Below are positions 8,656 through 17,380 of a stretch of DNA of 64,000 nucleotides, piece after piece; within the stretch, counting starts at the first letter, position 1, and every line of letters begins with the position of its first letter. Position numbers and translations under genes: made by a program. Source of the DNA: Christensenellaceae bacterium. Its GTDB lineage: Bacteria > Bacillota > Clostridia > Christensenellales > Aristaeellaceae. The stretch spans positions 1-64,000 of the forward strand of contig DUQK01000003.1 of the NCBI GenBank assembly GCA_012837835.1. Direction: 5' to 3'. A model generated the notes under the pieces. The model had not been told where the DNA came from and ran no database searches. It saw only the letters and a list, made by a program, of their open reading frames with translations.

Positions 8656-10065
8656 TTATCGCTTGGTATAAAGCAGTTCAAGTGCGGCTATTACATGTTT
8701 GCGGGTTTCTGAAGGATATATAACTTCATCCGCAAGACCAAGCTTAGCAATAGCAACGCCGTTATTCGCCTTAGCATAGGCTTCTTCAAGCGCTTCCTTA
8801 CCTTCTTCGGCTATTTTGTCAGCTTCAAACGCCAGCACAGCAAGCTCTTTTGTAAGGCTTGCAACCATGGCATTTGGCCATACAAAGCTTAAATCGGAAC
8901 CCGCGCAGGCGACACTTGCCACATAACTTGCGCCAATGGCATTACCGTAAACCACACTGATTTTAGGCACTCTTGCAAGGGCATAGGCGCGCATCATCTT
9001 GCCACATGCTATCATAAGTTCTCCTTGGTTCTCTTCTGCAGGTACATCAAGTCCATCAGACGCAATAAGGCTTACAACAGGTAAATTGTATTTATCTGCA
9101 AGACGCAAAATACGTGCAACCTTTTTGCAAGACTTGCTGTTAAGCCTTCCTGCTTCCTTGCTAGGTTCGCTTGCAATAAGCGCACAACTATATCCGCCTA
9201 TACGAGCCAAAAACGTGTACATACCGACACCGTATTCGGGATAAAGCTCTACAGCAGTGCCATTGTCGACAATTTCAGTTGCTAGCTTAAAGCCGTCTTT
9301 TCCGTCGGCTGAAAGTACGCGGTTGATGTCATCAGAGTCTACAAAGGGAGCTTTATTTTCTACTGAACTTGGCAGCAGTGCAAGCAGCGTTTTTAGCTTT
9401 GCAATCGCTTCGTCTTCGTCCTTAGCAGTTAGCGCGCAACTGCCTTGCTTTGCAGCGACCTTGGCTCCGCCAAGGGCTTTGCCATCTTTGTTGACATCCC
9501 CCGCCTTGCCCATTACCGCAGGTGTGAAAGGCATAAGTACCGTTACACCTTCAATTGCAATGCTAATATCAGAAAGCATGGCAAATTGGGCGGCAATGCC
9601 GCAACACTCGCCGGCAACAAGGGTAATAATAGGACAGATTCCGGAAAGCTTGGAAATCGCCGCAAACACCTCACCAAAAGCCTTTAATGTAAGCGCGTTC
9701 TCTTTAACGCTAAATCCTTCCGTATCAGTGAAGAAAACCACAGGCGCACCTGTCTTTTTCGCAAGGGAAAGGGTATTAATAATCTTATCCGCCTGCTTTT
9801 TTGACATTGCGGCGCCTTTTACAGTAATATCCTGCGCCACCGCATATACCGGTCTTTCGTCTGATAATCCGTAGCCGCATATAACACCGCTCTCTTCTTT
9901 GAGGGCGCCCAGCTCCACAAAGGAAGCTGCATCAAAAAAAGCGGCTATCCTCTCCCGTGCGGTTTTCTTGCCCTTATCGTGCTGCAACTTGATTTTTGCT
10001 TCATCGCCTTGCAGCAGCTCTAATCTTTTTTCTTCCCATTTTTTCAATGGTTCATTTTTTCCCAC
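8656..10065 (-). CDS. Acyl-CoA carboxyltransferase subunit (MmdA / transcarboxylase 12S-like), divergent
   Basis: A 469-residue protein of the acetyl-CoA carboxylase carboxyltransferase fold in two crotonase-like halves. Such subunits move a carboxyl group between biotin and an acyl-CoA such as methylmalonyl-CoA. It shows the family opening (KKWEEKRLELLQGDEAK, then KKTARERIAAFFD), but many usual glycine-rich acyl-CoA loop residues are changed, so it is a divergent member and somewhat shorter than typical MmdA proteins. The GTG at 10065 is chosen because AAGGAGGATA (10080-10071) lies 5 bases upstream, whereas the longer ATG start at 10089 has no ribosome site. It is first in the operon, behind the promoter at 10115-10143. 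Its acyl-CoA substrate is unknown. Confidence 0.82.
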   Translation of the reverse strand: MGKNEPLKKWEEKRLELLQGDEAKIKLQHDKGKKTARERIAAFFDAASFVELGALKEESGVICGYGLSDERPVYAVAQDITVKGAAMSKKQADKIINTLSLAKKTGAPVVFFTDTEGFSVKENALTLKAFGEVFAAISKLSGICPIITLVAGECCGIAAQFAMLSDISIAIEGVTVLMPFTPAVMGKAGDVNKDGKALGGAKVAAKQGSCALTAKDEDEAIAKLKTLLALLPSSVENKAPFVDSDDINRVLSADGKDGFKLATEIVDNGTAVELYPEYGVGMYTFLARIGGYSCALIASEPSKEAGRLNSKSCKKVARILRLADKYNLPVVSLIASDGLDVPAEENQGELMIACGKMMRAYALARVPKISVVYGNAIGASYVASVACAGSDLSFVWPNAMVASLTKELAVLAFEADKIAEEGKEALEEAYAKANNGVAIAKLGLADEVIYPSETRKHVIAALELLYTKR

Positions 10066-10114
10066 GAGCCTATCCTCCTTACCTATCATAATTCGCTAAA
10101 AAAACAACAATGCT

Positions 10115-10143
10115 ATCATAGTTAAACTAAGCTTTTTTGTCAA
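10115..10143 (-). promoter_or_regulatory. Promoter of the decarboxylase operon
   Basis: On the minus strand: TTGACA (10143-10138), 17-nt spacer, TATGAT (10120-10115). It lies 50 bases upstream of the GTG start at 10065. Confidence 0.82.
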
Positions 10144-10207
10144 GCAAATTACCACAATCTATATTTCATTTTAAGAAAAAATTCCTAAATTTAATACATA
10201 AAACAAA

Positions 10208-10236
10208 TTGACAGAGGCGCGTAGCTTTGTTATAAT
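10208..10236 (+). promoter_or_regulatory. Promoter of the tRNA-Ser pair
   Basis: TTGACA at 10208-10213, a 17-nt spacer and TATAAT at 10231-10236: a perfect consensus sigma-A promoter 24 bases before the first tRNA. Confidence 0.93.
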
Positions 10237-10260
10237 GCCTCACGGTCTATTTTAGCCATT

Positions 10261-10349
10261 GGAGAGATGGCCGAGTGGTTGAAGGCGCTGGTCTTGAAAA
10301 CCAGTGATGTCGCAAGGCACCGGGGGTTCGAATCCCTCTCTCTCCGCCA
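10261..10349 (+). tRNA. tRNA-Ser (anticodon TGA)
   Basis: Acceptor stem GGAGAGA pairs with TCTCTCC (10339-10345), the anticodon loop CTTGAAA gives anticodon TGA, a long variable arm is present as in all type II serine tRNAs, and the T-arm holds GGTTCGAATCC. Discriminator G and an encoded CCA end it at 10349. Confidence 0.97.
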
Positions 10350-10356
10350 AAGGAAT

Positions 10357-10447
10357 GGAGAAGTACCCAAGTGGCCGAAGGGGCTCCCCTGCTAAGGGAG
10401 TAGTACGGGTGACCGTAGCGAGAGTTCAAATCTCTCCTTCTCCGCCA
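10357..10447 (+). tRNA. tRNA-Ser (anticodon GCT)
   Basis: Acceptor stem GGAGAAG pairs with CTTCTCC, the anticodon loop CTGCTAA gives anticodon GCT, a long variable arm and T-arm GAGTTCAAATCTC follow, and CCA is encoded (10445-10447). Only 7 bases separate it from the first tRNA, so both come from one transcript. Confidence 0.97.
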
Positions 10448-10481
10448 AAAACCCAGTAGTTTCAAGGCTGCCGGGTTTTTC
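10448..10481 (+). terminator. Terminator of the tRNA-Ser operon
   Basis: AAACCCAGTAG pairs with CTGCCGGGTTT with one mismatch and one wobble, followed by TTTTTCTTTC. Confidence 0.85.
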
Positions 10482-10606
10482 TTTCGTCTAATTTTTATTA
10501 TGGAATTTTTTAAAAGTACTGAGAAATTACGATAAACACAACACTAATAATAACATATTAATAACATTGCTTGGTTCCCATAAGTTAAATACATATATCA
10601 AGCGCA

Positions 10607-11482
10607 TTAAGCATGACCTTTTCGATATACTCGGGGCGTAACACCTTTGATACTTTTGAATACCTTAGTGAAATAGCTATGGTCATTAAAACCTGAGGCA
10701 AAAGCTATAGCGGTGATTGATAGTTCTGTTGTAACAAGCATCATGGCCGCCTGCTCCACACGATAATAAATGACATACTCCATTGGGGTCTGCTGTGTTA
10801 CATTCTGAAATACCCGGCAGAAATAATTAGGATTCATGTTGGCAATACCGGCAAGATCATTCAGCGTGATATTTGTCCCGTAATTTTGCTCAATATATTT
10901 GAGTACTGCTTTAATTTGATCAATCCGGTATGATTTGTGAGCAGATTCTAACGGAACAGTTTTATACATCCTATTTTGCAAAATGTAGCTGAACAAATTG
11001 CACAGATAACCAAGTACCGATAATTCCAGAAGTCCTTTGTCCGCCTTAGAGTCTTCGCGTTTGGCGCAATTATCCATCAATGCGTTAACAAACAAGCTGA
11101 TTACATTGCAACTATCGCAGGGGAAGTAGACTTGAGTTAGAATATCCAGGTTGTATACAGGACGAAGGTGTTGCTTTACTATCTCAGTGGTACGAAAAAG
11201 ACCGTGAAGATCAAAGACAAAACACTCATAAATGCATTCATGCGGAATACCGCTATGGAGCATACTGTCACGAAGCAGGATTACATCTCCGGCTTTGGCA
11301 AGAATTTCAATTTCATCCACCAAAAGGGTGAAATTGCCACTTTTGATTCGGATTAGTTCCCATTCGGTATGCCAGTGAGCTGACATGATATAGCGGGGAT
11401 GTCTACTATCCACATAGTAGTATTCTGCCGGAAATTCTCTGGTGCCGTGTTGTCTTTTCTCATAGTAAGTAAACGGATGCAT
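10607..11482 (-). CDS. AraC-family transcriptional regulator of the fucose operon
   Basis: A 291-residue regulator with an N-terminal cupin-like sugar-sensing domain (about residues 20-150) and a C-terminal pair of helix-turn-helix motifs (about 195-288). The AraC signature runs from NITLNDLAGIANMNPNYFC to ASGFNDHSYFTKVFK and ends with GVTPRVYRKG. It is divergent from the fucose transport and catabolic genes, with a shared 164-base control region, so it is most likely their activator in response to L-fucose or an intermediate. AGGAGTG precedes the ATG. The inducer is inferred from neighbours only. Confidence 0.9.
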   Translation of the reverse strand: MHPFTYYEKRQHGTREFPAEYYYVDSRHPRYIMSAHWHTEWELIRIKSGNFTLLVDEIEILAKAGDVILLRDSMLHSGIPHECIYECFVFDLHGLFRTTEIVKQHLRPVYNLDILTQVYFPCDSCNVISLFVNALMDNCAKREDSKADKGLLELSVLGYLCNLFSYILQNRMYKTVPLESAHKSYRIDQIKAVLKYIEQNYGTNITLNDLAGIANMNPNYFCRVFQNVTQQTPMEYVIYYRVEQAAMMLVTTELSITAIAFASGFNDHSYFTKVFKSIKGVTPRVYRKGHA

Positions 11483-11525
11483 TGATTATCACTCCTAAAA
11501 AGGTGAATATAATTATATTTTTTAT

Positions 11526-11564
11526 ATTATACTTCAAGATTTTGTGCGTGGTCAATGGTATAGT
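11526..11564. promoter_or_regulatory. Divergent promoter region, araC-type regulator / fucose operon
   Basis: For the regulator, on the minus strand: TTGACC (11555-11550), 18-nt spacer, TATAAT (11531-11526). For the fucose operon: TATAGT at 11559-11564 with no good -35 box, as expected for an activator-dependent promoter. The two promoters overlap. Confidence 0.6.
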
Positions 11565-11646
11565 AAAATAAATGTAGAAAGTGTGTGAGTAAATCGCGCA
11601 ATTTTCACTGACAGTTTTAAAAAATATTAACAGGAGGAAAAAAACA

Positions 11647-12912
11647 ATGAAGAAGCTTATTGCTATGCTACTGGCTCTGACTCTGGTTATGGCACTGTCC
11701 CTGCCTGTCTTCGGCGCTGCTGAAACTGAAGTCCTGGAGTTCTACCATGGCTACTTCCACGCTGAAAGTGAGTGGCCTGCCGCAAAGTTCATGCGTGACA
11801 TCTACGACGAGTTCGCTGCAAAGCACGCTGGCGGTCCCGTTATCTTCAAGCCCATTGCTGTTGAGAACCGCGTTGAGATCACCTCTGCTCAGGTTGCCGG
11901 CGGAAAGTTCCCCGACATTGTGGACTTAGGTGATACCATCCCCGCTGCTGCTATCGCACAGGGTTTGGTTCTGGATTTGAAGCCTTTCATCGATGAAAAC
12001 GGTCTGCAGGAAGCAGTTGGGCTTAACTACACCCAGAATTTGGTTGACGGCAAAATCTACACCGTACACGATCAGATTGAAACCCGCGGACTATGGTATA
12101 ATGCTGATGTCTTAAAAAAAGCCGGCGCAACCGCTGAAGACCTTGCAACCTGGGAAGGCTTTGCTGCTACCATGGCTAAGGTTCGTGAACTGAACGACGG
12201 CACCTATGGCTATGCTGCTGGTCAGGGTTCCTTTAAAATGATGGTTGCTATGTTAGCTACTATTGAGGGCGGCGATGCTGTTCTGAATTCCAATCTGACT
12301 GCTGACGTTATCAACTCCGAGGCTTTCGCAACTGCATTCAAGACCATGGCCTCTTACGACCAAGCCAACGGCTCTGCTTACACCACCCCTGACGTTGGCA
12401 ACCTGATGTCCGACTTCAACGCCAACGGCATGGCGGCTGTTCTATCCAACGGTGTTTGGAATGCTTCGGGCATAGCTGCTGAGCTGGAACCCATCATCCA
12501 CCCCACCATCTTCCCCGGTAATGTTGCAATGTCTTCCGCTGGTACCGGTATCACAATTGCCAGTGGTATGAGCGAGGCTAAGACCGAGCTGGCTCTGGAA
12601 TTCCTAAAGTACATGGTCAGCGAAGATGTTCAGGCAAAGATATTCACCGGCGTTCAGGCTAACCCTTGCAACGTTGCCATTGACCTAAACGCTCTGGCCG
12701 ATGAGAGTGGCGATGCTATACTAATTAAACTGGCTAACGCTTGTGCACAGGCTAACAATGCTGATATTATCATCGCTGATGTCCAGTATGTCTGGGGCAG
12801 CGACATTGCCGCCATTATCATCAACGCCCTTATGGAGTGTGCGACCGCTGACGCTGATATTGATGCTCGCTTTGAAATGCTACAGAAAGAACTTCTTGCA
12901 ATAATTGATTAA
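11647..12912 (+). CDS. Sugar ABC transporter substrate-binding protein (CUT1 type, fucose cluster)
   Basis: A 421-residue exported protein of the SBP_bac_1 family. Residues 1-24 are a signal peptide (MKKLIAMLLALTLVMALS...) ending at an Ala-x-Ala-like site with no lipobox cysteine. The body has the usual features: KFPDIVDLGDTIPAAAIAQG near 90, RGLWYNADVLKKAGA near 148, and AKTELALEFLKYMVSEDVQAK near 318. It should capture fucose-containing oligosaccharides or fucosides for the two permeases encoded downstream. A strong AGGAGG lies 7 bases before the ATG. A terminator-like hairpin (12926-12957) separates it from the permease genes, probably keeping binding protein in excess. Confidence 0.9.
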   Translation: MKKLIAMLLALTLVMALSLPVFGAAETEVLEFYHGYFHAESEWPAAKFMRDIYDEFAAKHAGGPVIFKPIAVENRVEITSAQVAGGKFPDIVDLGDTIPAAAIAQGLVLDLKPFIDENGLQEAVGLNYTQNLVDGKIYTVHDQIETRGLWYNADVLKKAGATAEDLATWEGFAATMAKVRELNDGTYGYAAGQGSFKMMVAMLATIEGGDAVLNSNLTADVINSEAFATAFKTMASYDQANGSAYTTPDVGNLMSDFNANGMAAVLSNGVWNASGIAAELEPIIHPTIFPGNVAMSSAGTGITIASGMSEAKTELALEFLKYMVSEDVQAKIFTGVQANPCNVAIDLNALADESGDAILIKLANACAQANNADIIIADVQYVWGSDIAAIIINALMECATADADIDARFEMLQKELLAIID

Positions 12913-12925
12913 TTCCCGAAACCAC

Positions 12926-12957
12926 AAAGGGAGAGGAGTTCTGTTCCTCTCCCTTTT
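12926..12957 (+). terminator. Intercistronic hairpin between binding protein and permease genes
   Basis: AAAGGGAGAGGA and TCCTCTCCCTTT pair over 12 bp with a 7-nt loop, followed by TTTTTCTC. A partial terminator or mRNA-stabilising hairpin is likely because the operon continues 18 bases later. Confidence 0.85.
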
Positions 12958-12975
12958 TCTCAGGAGGCGAAATAA

Positions 12976-13926
12976 ATGAAAAACAGCACGCATTCTGTGC
13001 AGAAGCCTCGGACTGACTGGCGGAAGAAAGGTTTTATATTTGCATTCCTTGCCCCCACGATGGTCATGTTCTGCATATTTTACCTATATCCCCTAGTAAC
13101 GGTATTTTTCACTTCCTTTTGCAAGTGGGACTATACCAACATTACTAGACCTGAGTTTTTTGGCTGGAAGGAAATGTTCAAAAATTACAAGTACATTTTC
13201 AATACCTATCCCTATTTCTGGGAAGCCATGAGGAACTCCACGGCTTGGGCTTTGCTGGGTGTGTTTTTTCAGATCCCGCTTTCCACCATTATGGCTCTTG
13301 CATTCTCCCGCAAAATGAAGGGCGTTAAAACCATTCGTAATATTTATATTGTTCCCTGTATGATTTCCTCTGCTGCGATGGGTATGATTTTCCTGCAGCT
13401 TTACAACCCGCTGTATGGTGTAGTGAATCCCATAATTCAGCTATTCAATCCTGGTTTTAAGGAGAATATTCTGCTGTTGAAGGGCAGTGCATTCTGGGCT
13501 CTAACTGCTGCTTACATCTTCTTTACCGGCACTACAACACTGATGATTCTGGGAAACATTTTGGCGGTTCCTGAAGAAGTTCGGGAAGCTGCTACTTTGG
13601 ATGGTGCCAGCGGTCTGCTGCAAGACTGGCACATTATTATACCCATGATTCGGGGAACTCTGAAAACGGTTTCTATTCTCGCCGCCACTTCAGGTTTCCT
13701 GCTCTATAATGAGGTGTTTTTCTTGACAAAGGGGGCAGCCGGTACCTATTCTGTCAGCTATATTATTCGTGAACTGGCAATTACCAGCCCGAGAACCCAG
13801 TTTGGCCGAGCCAATTCCGTTGCATTTATTCAGATTATTTGTGGTCTGTTGATTATAGTGTTTGTCAACCTGATTTACAGCGTTCCTGACTGGCTAGAAA
13901 AAGTAAAGAAAGGAGCGGAAAAATGA
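12976..13926 (+). CDS. Sugar ABC transporter permease, MalF/LacF type
   Basis: A 316-residue membrane permease of the carbohydrate CUT1 group with six predicted spans. The first is at about residues 20-42 (GFIFAFLAPTMVMFCIFYLY) and the EAA loop, EEVREAATLDGASGLLQDWH followed by IPMI, is near residues 196-220. It overlaps the next permease by 4 bases (ATGA). No ATPase gene lies in the cluster; CUT1 importers commonly share one ATPase such as MsmK encoded elsewhere, which is assumed here. AGGAGG precedes the ATG. Confidence 0.92.
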   Translation: MKNSTHSVQKPRTDWRKKGFIFAFLAPTMVMFCIFYLYPLVTVFFTSFCKWDYTNITRPEFFGWKEMFKNYKYIFNTYPYFWEAMRNSTAWALLGVFFQIPLSTIMALAFSRKMKGVKTIRNIYIVPCMISSAAMGMIFLQLYNPLYGVVNPIIQLFNPGFKENILLLKGSAFWALTAAYIFFTGTTTLMILGNILAVPEEVREAATLDGASGLLQDWHIIIPMIRGTLKTVSILAATSGFLLYNEVFFLTKGAAGTYSVSYIIRELAITSPRTQFGRANSVAFIQIICGLLIIVFVNLIYSVPDWLEKVKKGAEK

Positions 13927-14774
13927 AAAAAATAGATTCTCAGGGTGTTGACAAACTACCTCTGGGTACAAAGATTTTTACATGGATTTGTCTTGCATGG
14001 GCCTTGCTTATTTCGTTGGTTCCCATCGTATGGCTGGTACTTTCCAGTTTTAAGGTAGATCCTCTGGCACGTCCGGGCTTTATGTTGCCGGATTCTATTT
14101 ATCTGAAAGGTTATATTTCCACCTTCCGCGACCTTAACGTTATGCGGTATTTTGGAAACAGTATGCTGATTTCCATAGTATCTGTTTTTGTCAGTATTAT
14201 GACCATCTCCATGTCTGCTTACGTTGTAGCTCGCATGGAATTTAAGGGTAAGAAGTTAGTTAACATTGCGCTTGCGTCTACGCTGTTTATTCCTACAACT
14301 GCGCTGACTTATCCTGTATATAATCTAATAAATCGTCTTGGCATTTACAATACCCGTTCTGCGCTGATTCTAATTTACTCCTGCAGTGGCATCGCTGTAA
14401 GCTTCTTTGTCATCAAGAATTACTATGACAATGTCCCCAAAGAACTGGAAGAGGCAGCAAGAATTGACGGCTGCGGCTATGCCCAGACCTGGTGGCGAAT
14501 TATACTCCCTATTGCGCGTCCTGGTATTCTGACTGCCGCTGTCTTAGCGCTGCTTACCAACTGGAACGAGTACTATTGGGCATCGCTGGTAATTATTGAC
14601 CGTGATAAGCTAACGGTTCCCGCTGTGTTGTCTACCTTTACCACTGCATTTACCACGAACTATAATGGTCTGTTTTCTGCTATGGTTGTTATTATTCTGC
14701 CGCCAATCATTCTGTATTGCGTATTTAACAAATTCTTTATTGAAGCATTGTCCGGTGGCGCTGTGAAGGGCTAA
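13923..14774 (+). CDS. Sugar ABC transporter permease, MalG/LacG type
   Basis: A 283-residue second permease that pairs with the MalF-type protein. Membrane spans include about residues 15-35 and 75-98, and the EAA loop EELEEAARIDGCGYAQTWWRI is near residue 175. The start overlaps the previous stop by 4 bases, so the two subunits are made in equal amounts. The C-terminus (IEALSGGAVKG) is the usual ending of this subfamily. The alpha-L-fucosidase gene follows 14 bases later, which ties the transporter to fucosylated substrates. Confidence 0.93.
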   Translation: MKKIDSQGVDKLPLGTKIFTWICLAWALLISLVPIVWLVLSSFKVDPLARPGFMLPDSIYLKGYISTFRDLNVMRYFGNSMLISIVSVFVSIMTISMSAYVVARMEFKGKKLVNIALASTLFIPTTALTYPVYNLINRLGIYNTRSALILIYSCSGIAVSFFVIKNYYDNVPKELEEAARIDGCGYAQTWWRIILPIARPGILTAAVLALLTNWNEYYWASLVIIDRDKLTVPAVLSTFTTAFTTNYNGLFSAMVVIILPPIILYCVFNKFFIEALSGGAVKG

Positions 14775-14788
14775 TAGGAGGAACAATT

Positions 14789-16099
14789 ATGGATATTATT
14801 AATGAAAGAAAAGAAAGAGTAAAATGGTTCCGCAATGACCGTTTTGGCATGTTCGTTCACTGGGGGCTGTATTCCATTATTGGTCGTGGCGAATGGGTTA
14901 TGAGTACAGAACGGATTCCTCTTGAAAAGTATGTTCCTTATGCTAAGGAATTCAACCCTGTTAATTATGACCCGTCATATTGGGCGAAGATGGCAAAAAA
15001 AGCCGGCATGAAGTATGTCATCTTAACTGCAAAGCATCATGATGGCTATTGCCTGTTTGATTCCAAACTGACTGACTATACCAGCATGACTTCCTGTGAT
15101 CGAGATTTAGTTCGGGAATTTGTGGAAGCGGTACGTACAGAAGGCTTGAAAGTCGGTCTGTACTATTCTCTGATTGACTGGCATCATCCTGACTATCCTA
15201 AGTATAACGATATTAACCATCCCATGAGAGGCAACGAAGCCTTCAAGGATGAGGTCATCGATTTTAACAACTACCTGCGTTATATGCATGGTCAGGTTAA
15301 GGAACTGGTAACTAATTATGGCAAACTGGATATCCTTTGGTTCGACTATGCTTATGAGAATCTCCGTGGTGAAGCATGGAAGGCAACGGAACTGGTTCAA
15401 ATGGTACGCAAGCATCAGCCCCATGTGCTTATTGACAACCGTCTGGAGACCAGCGGCGAAGGCTTCGGTAGTATTGTTACCGCTGAGCCAGCATATTTCT
15501 GCGGCGATTTTGCAAGCCCCGAACAAATCATTCCTCCCGAGGGCATTCGCAACGTATTTGGTGATCCTGTTCCCTGGGAACTGTGCACCACCATCAACAA
15601 CAACTGGGGTTATAACCCCACCGATCCTCACTATAAAAGCGCATCCCTGCTGATTCGTAAGCTTGTTGAATGTGTCAGCAAGGGCGGCAATATGCTCCTT
15701 AATATTGGTCCTGATGGCAATGGCAGAGTGGACGCAAAAAGCATTCAGGTACTCAAAGAGATAGCTGTATGGATGGAGCGCAACAGTGCAAGTATCCATG
15801 GCTGTGATAATGCAGGTATTTCAAAGCCGGAATGGGGCCGTTATACCAAGAAGGGTAATAAACTCTATGCCCATGTCTTTGAAGCGCCCATTGGACCTTT
15901 GGCGCTTACCGGAATCAATAAAGATAGTATCCTTAGTGTCCGTCGTCTGGCTGATGGCAGTGAAATAAAGCGTGGCGAAAGCTGGGTTACCAACGAGTAT
16001 AAGGATATTCCCTTTGTCTGCCTGGGCGAGCTACCTCACTTCAGTTACCCTCTGCCGGATGATACCGATACCGTTTTGGAAATCACATTAAAGGAGTAA
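14789..16099 (+). CDS. Alpha-L-fucosidase, glycoside hydrolase family 29 (cytoplasmic)
   Basis: A 436-residue GH29 enzyme that removes L-fucose from oligosaccharides or glycosides with retention of configuration. The N-terminal motif RFGMFVHWGLYSI (residues 19-31), the AKHHDGYCLFDSKLTDY substrate loop near 75, and the nucleophile region LDILWFDYAYE near 188 (Asp of WFD) are all typical. KGGNMLLNIGPDGNG near 296 is also diagnostic. There is no signal peptide, so it should act inside the cell on imported fucosides. The general acid/base residue varies within GH29 and cannot be assigned safely. AGGAGG precedes the ATG. The freed L-fucose would enter the isomerase-kinase-aldolase pathway encoded downstream. 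Confidence 0.93.
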   Translation: MDIINERKERVKWFRNDRFGMFVHWGLYSIIGRGEWVMSTERIPLEKYVPYAKEFNPVNYDPSYWAKMAKKAGMKYVILTAKHHDGYCLFDSKLTDYTSMTSCDRDLVREFVEAVRTEGLKVGLYYSLIDWHHPDYPKYNDINHPMRGNEAFKDEVIDFNNYLRYMHGQVKELVTNYGKLDILWFDYAYENLRGEAWKATELVQMVRKHQPHVLIDNRLETSGEGFGSIVTAEPAYFCGDFASPEQIIPPEGIRNVFGDPVPWELCTTINNNWGYNPTDPHYKSASLLIRKLVECVSKGGNMLLNIGPDGNGRVDAKSIQVLKEIAVWMERNSASIHGCDNAGISKPEWGRYTKKGNKLYAHVFEAPIGPLALTGINKDSILSVRRLADGSEIKRGESWVTNEYKDIPFVCLGELPHFSYPLPDDTDTVLEITLKE

Positions 16100-16105
16100 C
16101 TGACA

Positions 16106-17350
16106 ATGAAACGGGTTACTGCTATTTTGCTCGGTGCAGGTCAGCGTGGCGCTGATGTTTATGCCCGCTATGCACTAAGTTATCCCAATGAACTGAAGAT
16201 GGTTGGCGTTGCCGAGCCCCGTAAAGAGCGCCGTGAGGAGTTTGCTGCCCTGCACCAAATCCCCGCTGAGAACTGCGTTGAAACATGGGAGAATATCCTG
16301 AAGCGGGATAAGTTTGCCGACTGCGTTTTTGTATGTACCCAAGACCGCATGCACTTTGAGCCTGTCGTGCAGGCACTAAGAAAGGGCTATCATGTTTTGT
16401 GCGAAAAGCCCATGAGCTATGCTCGTGAAGAGCTGTTGGAAATGAACCGTGTTGCAAACGAAACCGGTAAGGTTCTCAGCATCTGCCATGTTCTGCGCTA
16501 CTCTCCTTTCTTTGTGAAGATTCGTCAGCTGCTTGACAGTGGCGCTATCGGTCAGTTGGTATCCATCCAGCACATCGAAAGTGTTGGCTACTGGCATATG
16601 GCACATAGCTTTGTTCGTGGCAATTGGCGCAATAGCGAAGAAACCAGCCCCATTATTCTTGCAAAGTGCTGCCATGACCTAGATATTCTGAACTGGCTGG
16701 TAGGAAGCAAGGTTAAGCAGGTTTCCAGCTTCGGTTCATTGGCACATTTTAATGCAGCTCATCAACCCGATGGCGCACCGGAACGTTGCATGGACGGCTG
16801 CGAGCATCGTGATACCTGCCCCTACTATGCTCCTAAGTTCTATTTGGAGCATCCTAAGGCGATAACTGATGGCTTTGCCCGCGCTGTCAGCATTGATATC
16901 TCTACGGAAAAGATTCTGGAAGCACTAAGAACCGGTCCTTACGGTCGCTGTGTCTATGCCTGTGACAATAACGTCGCCGACAACCAAGTTGTCAATCTTA
17001 TGTATGAGAACGGCGTTACTGTGAGCATGACCATGTGTGCTTTTACTGAGTATTGTGAGCGTATCATCAATTTGATGGGCAGCTATGGACAGATTCGCGG
17101 CAATATGGAAAAAAACACCATTGAGGTAATTGAATTTATCACCGGCAACGTCAACACTATACATTTGCATGTCCCGGCGGGTGGTCACAGCGGCAGCGAT
17201 ATTTCTATGATGAAAGAATTCGTGAAGCTGATTGCCAGTGGTGGCACAACCAGCAAGAGCGGTTCAGATGCTTCCGTGGAAAGTCATCTGACGGCGTTGG
17301 CGGCAGAAGAAAGCAGAAGAAATAGCGGTATGCCTGTCTATTTTGAATAA
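16106..17350 (+). CDS. Gfo/Idh/MocA-family oxidoreductase in the fucose operon
   Basis: A 414-residue NAD(P)-dependent sugar oxidoreductase. The Rossmann loop LLGAGQRGADVY is at residues 7-18, CEKPMS (the family EKP motif with the catalytic-region Lys) near 98, and the C-terminal substrate domain follows. A cysteine cluster (Cys-x3-Cys-x5-Cys in CMDGCEHRDTC, near 230) forms an insertion seen in a subset of the family and may bind a metal. The gene lies between the fucosidase and aldolase genes. It might oxidise or epimerise an unusual sugar released with fucose, since the isomerase route needs no such enzyme. Reaction not assignable from sequence. Confidence 0.85.
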   Translation: MKRVTAILLGAGQRGADVYARYALSYPNELKMVGVAEPRKERREEFAALHQIPAENCVETWENILKRDKFADCVFVCTQDRMHFEPVVQALRKGYHVLCEKPMSYAREELLEMNRVANETGKVLSICHVLRYSPFFVKIRQLLDSGAIGQLVSIQHIESVGYWHMAHSFVRGNWRNSEETSPIILAKCCHDLDILNWLVGSKVKQVSSFGSLAHFNAAHQPDGAPERCMDGCEHRDTCPYYAPKFYLEHPKAITDGFARAVSIDISTEKILEALRTGPYGRCVYACDNNVADNQVVNLMYENGVTVSMTMCAFTEYCERIINLMGSYGQIRGNMEKNTIEVIEFITGNVNTIHLHVPAGGHSGSDISMMKEFVKLIASGGTTSKSGSDASVESHLTALAAEESRRNSGMPVYFE

Positions 17351-17380
17351 AATCCGGAACCGAAAGAGGAAGTGTTAACA

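Noticed and set aside
10247..10465. 72-residue minus-strand frame (GERGIRTPGALRHH and so on)
   Set aside because: It lies entirely antisense to the two tRNA-Ser genes; this sequence is a well-known false protein produced by translating serine tRNA genes.
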